From: Bacteroidota bacterium
Lineage (GTDB): Bacteria > Bacteroidota > Bacteroidia > Chitinophagales > Chitinophagaceae
Direction of reading: 5' to 3'
NCBI GenBank assembly: GCA_023422835.1
Contig: JAFAGI010000017.1
Location: forward strand, 1 to 31,744
Length of the DNA: 31,744 nt
Below the pieces are notes generated by a model. That model saw only the letters and a list, made by a program, of their open reading frames with translations, made no database searches and had not been told where the DNA came from. The translations under genes and the position numbers were made by a program. Below are positions 31,400-31,744 of this stretch, piece after piece (within the stretch, counting starts at the first letter, position 1; each line of letters begins with the position of its first letter).

Positions 31400-31744
31400 T
31401 CAAATATGGATTATCGGTTTTATCATGTTTTACCCAAATCAATTTGGATGTATCGTAGCCAATTTCTTCGGCTATTTTCAAGTACTTTGTTTTTATATCC
31501 TCGGGTATAGTTTTTGTGCGGGATAAAATCCATAGATAATTCAAATTCTTTCCGGCAATTAAAGCATATTGGTAATTTTCGTCTAAAGCCACTACATTGT
31601 AGCCTGAATAAAATGGTCCGAAGAAGCTCACTTTTAAAGCGGCTATATTTTTATCTCCTCTAAATTTTGCCAATCCATCGGCTTTACTCCATTTCTTTTT
31701 CACGAAATTGTAACCGCTGTTCAAGACCATTACATTTCCTTTTT
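31389..31744 (-). CDS. Lipocalin (Blc-like), 5' end outside window
   Basis: 118 visible residues; the frame stays open to the right edge (KGNVMVLNSGYNFVKKKW). Segments of the bacterial lipocalin family are clear: KADGLAKFRGDKNIAALKVS, FFGPFYSGYNVVALDENYQY, and LWILSRTKTIPEDIKTKYL. The N-terminus with the expected lipoprotein signal and the GxWY motif is missing, so this is about the last two thirds. Blc binds fatty acids or lysophospholipids at the outer membrane under stress. First visible gene of the lipocalin, photolyase, epimerase operon; stop overlaps the photolyase start by 11 bp. Confidence 0.85.
   Translation of the reverse strand, partial: KGNVMVLNSGYNFVKKKWSKADGLAKFRGDKNIAALKVSFFGPFYSGYNVVALDENYQYALIAGKNLNYLWILSRTKTIPEDIKTKYLKIAEEIGYDTSKLIWVKHDKTDNPYLNEN

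Overview
The window looks like part of a Bacteroidetes chromosome, probably Chitinophagaceae or a close relative. The evidence is the lack of Shine-Dalgarno leaders, promoters of the TTTG / TAnnTTTG type, a Bacteroidetes-type tyrosine recombinase, and a core gene set (hflX, rsgA, lolD, engB, serC, terC, mnmD, gapA) that resembles that group. This placement is an inference from gene families and has not been searched.

Layout. (1) 1-4749: a compact array of five gene cassettes, all on the minus strand, separated by imperfect-hairpin sites that behave like integron attC sites. The cargo is a pentapeptide-repeat protein with a GyrI-like protein, an unknown protein with an SSB-like acidic tail, a DUF4304 protein, a DUF5343 plus HEPN pair, and a membrane protein that runs off the left edge. 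(2) 4796-5696: a divergently oriented, frameshifted tyrosine recombinase placed where an integron integrase would be. (3) 5722-22450: ordinary, more GC-rich chromosome. It holds a 3-keto-glycoside type pair (DUF1080 and Gfo/Idh/MocA), HflX, an outer-membrane barrel, an aldo/keto reductase, MnmD, GAPDH, tRNA-Glu, RsgA, LolD, a small acidic protein, EngB, SerC, a TPR protein and TerC. Copies of an intergenic repeat (107 bp where tandem) and decayed IS and photolyase debris lie between them. (4) 22583-29043: a second cassette array on the plus strand with no integrase. It carries a HEAT-repeat nuclease with a PvuII-like DNA methyltransferase, a membrane protein, an OmpA-type lipoprotein and an SPFH protein. 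(5) 29202-31744: an AT-rich minus-strand operon of lipocalin, photolyase and a TIGR01777 epimerase.

The main discovery candidate is the cassette system. For all eight complete cassettes the first 6-15 bases are repeated in inverted orientation at that same cassette's own end, as expected if each one excises as a circle through a hairpin site of its own. Six sites are 132-134 bp long. Two are 197-199 bp and differ by one extra internal hairpin of about 60 nt. The base next to the first cassette of each array is preceded by a related 25-bp sequence (17 of 25 identical) that would be the attI equivalent. The nearby recombinase lacks the extra segment that defines IntI, so this may be an integron-like system run by a different recombinase lineage. 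All of this comes from reading by eye; no database search was possible.
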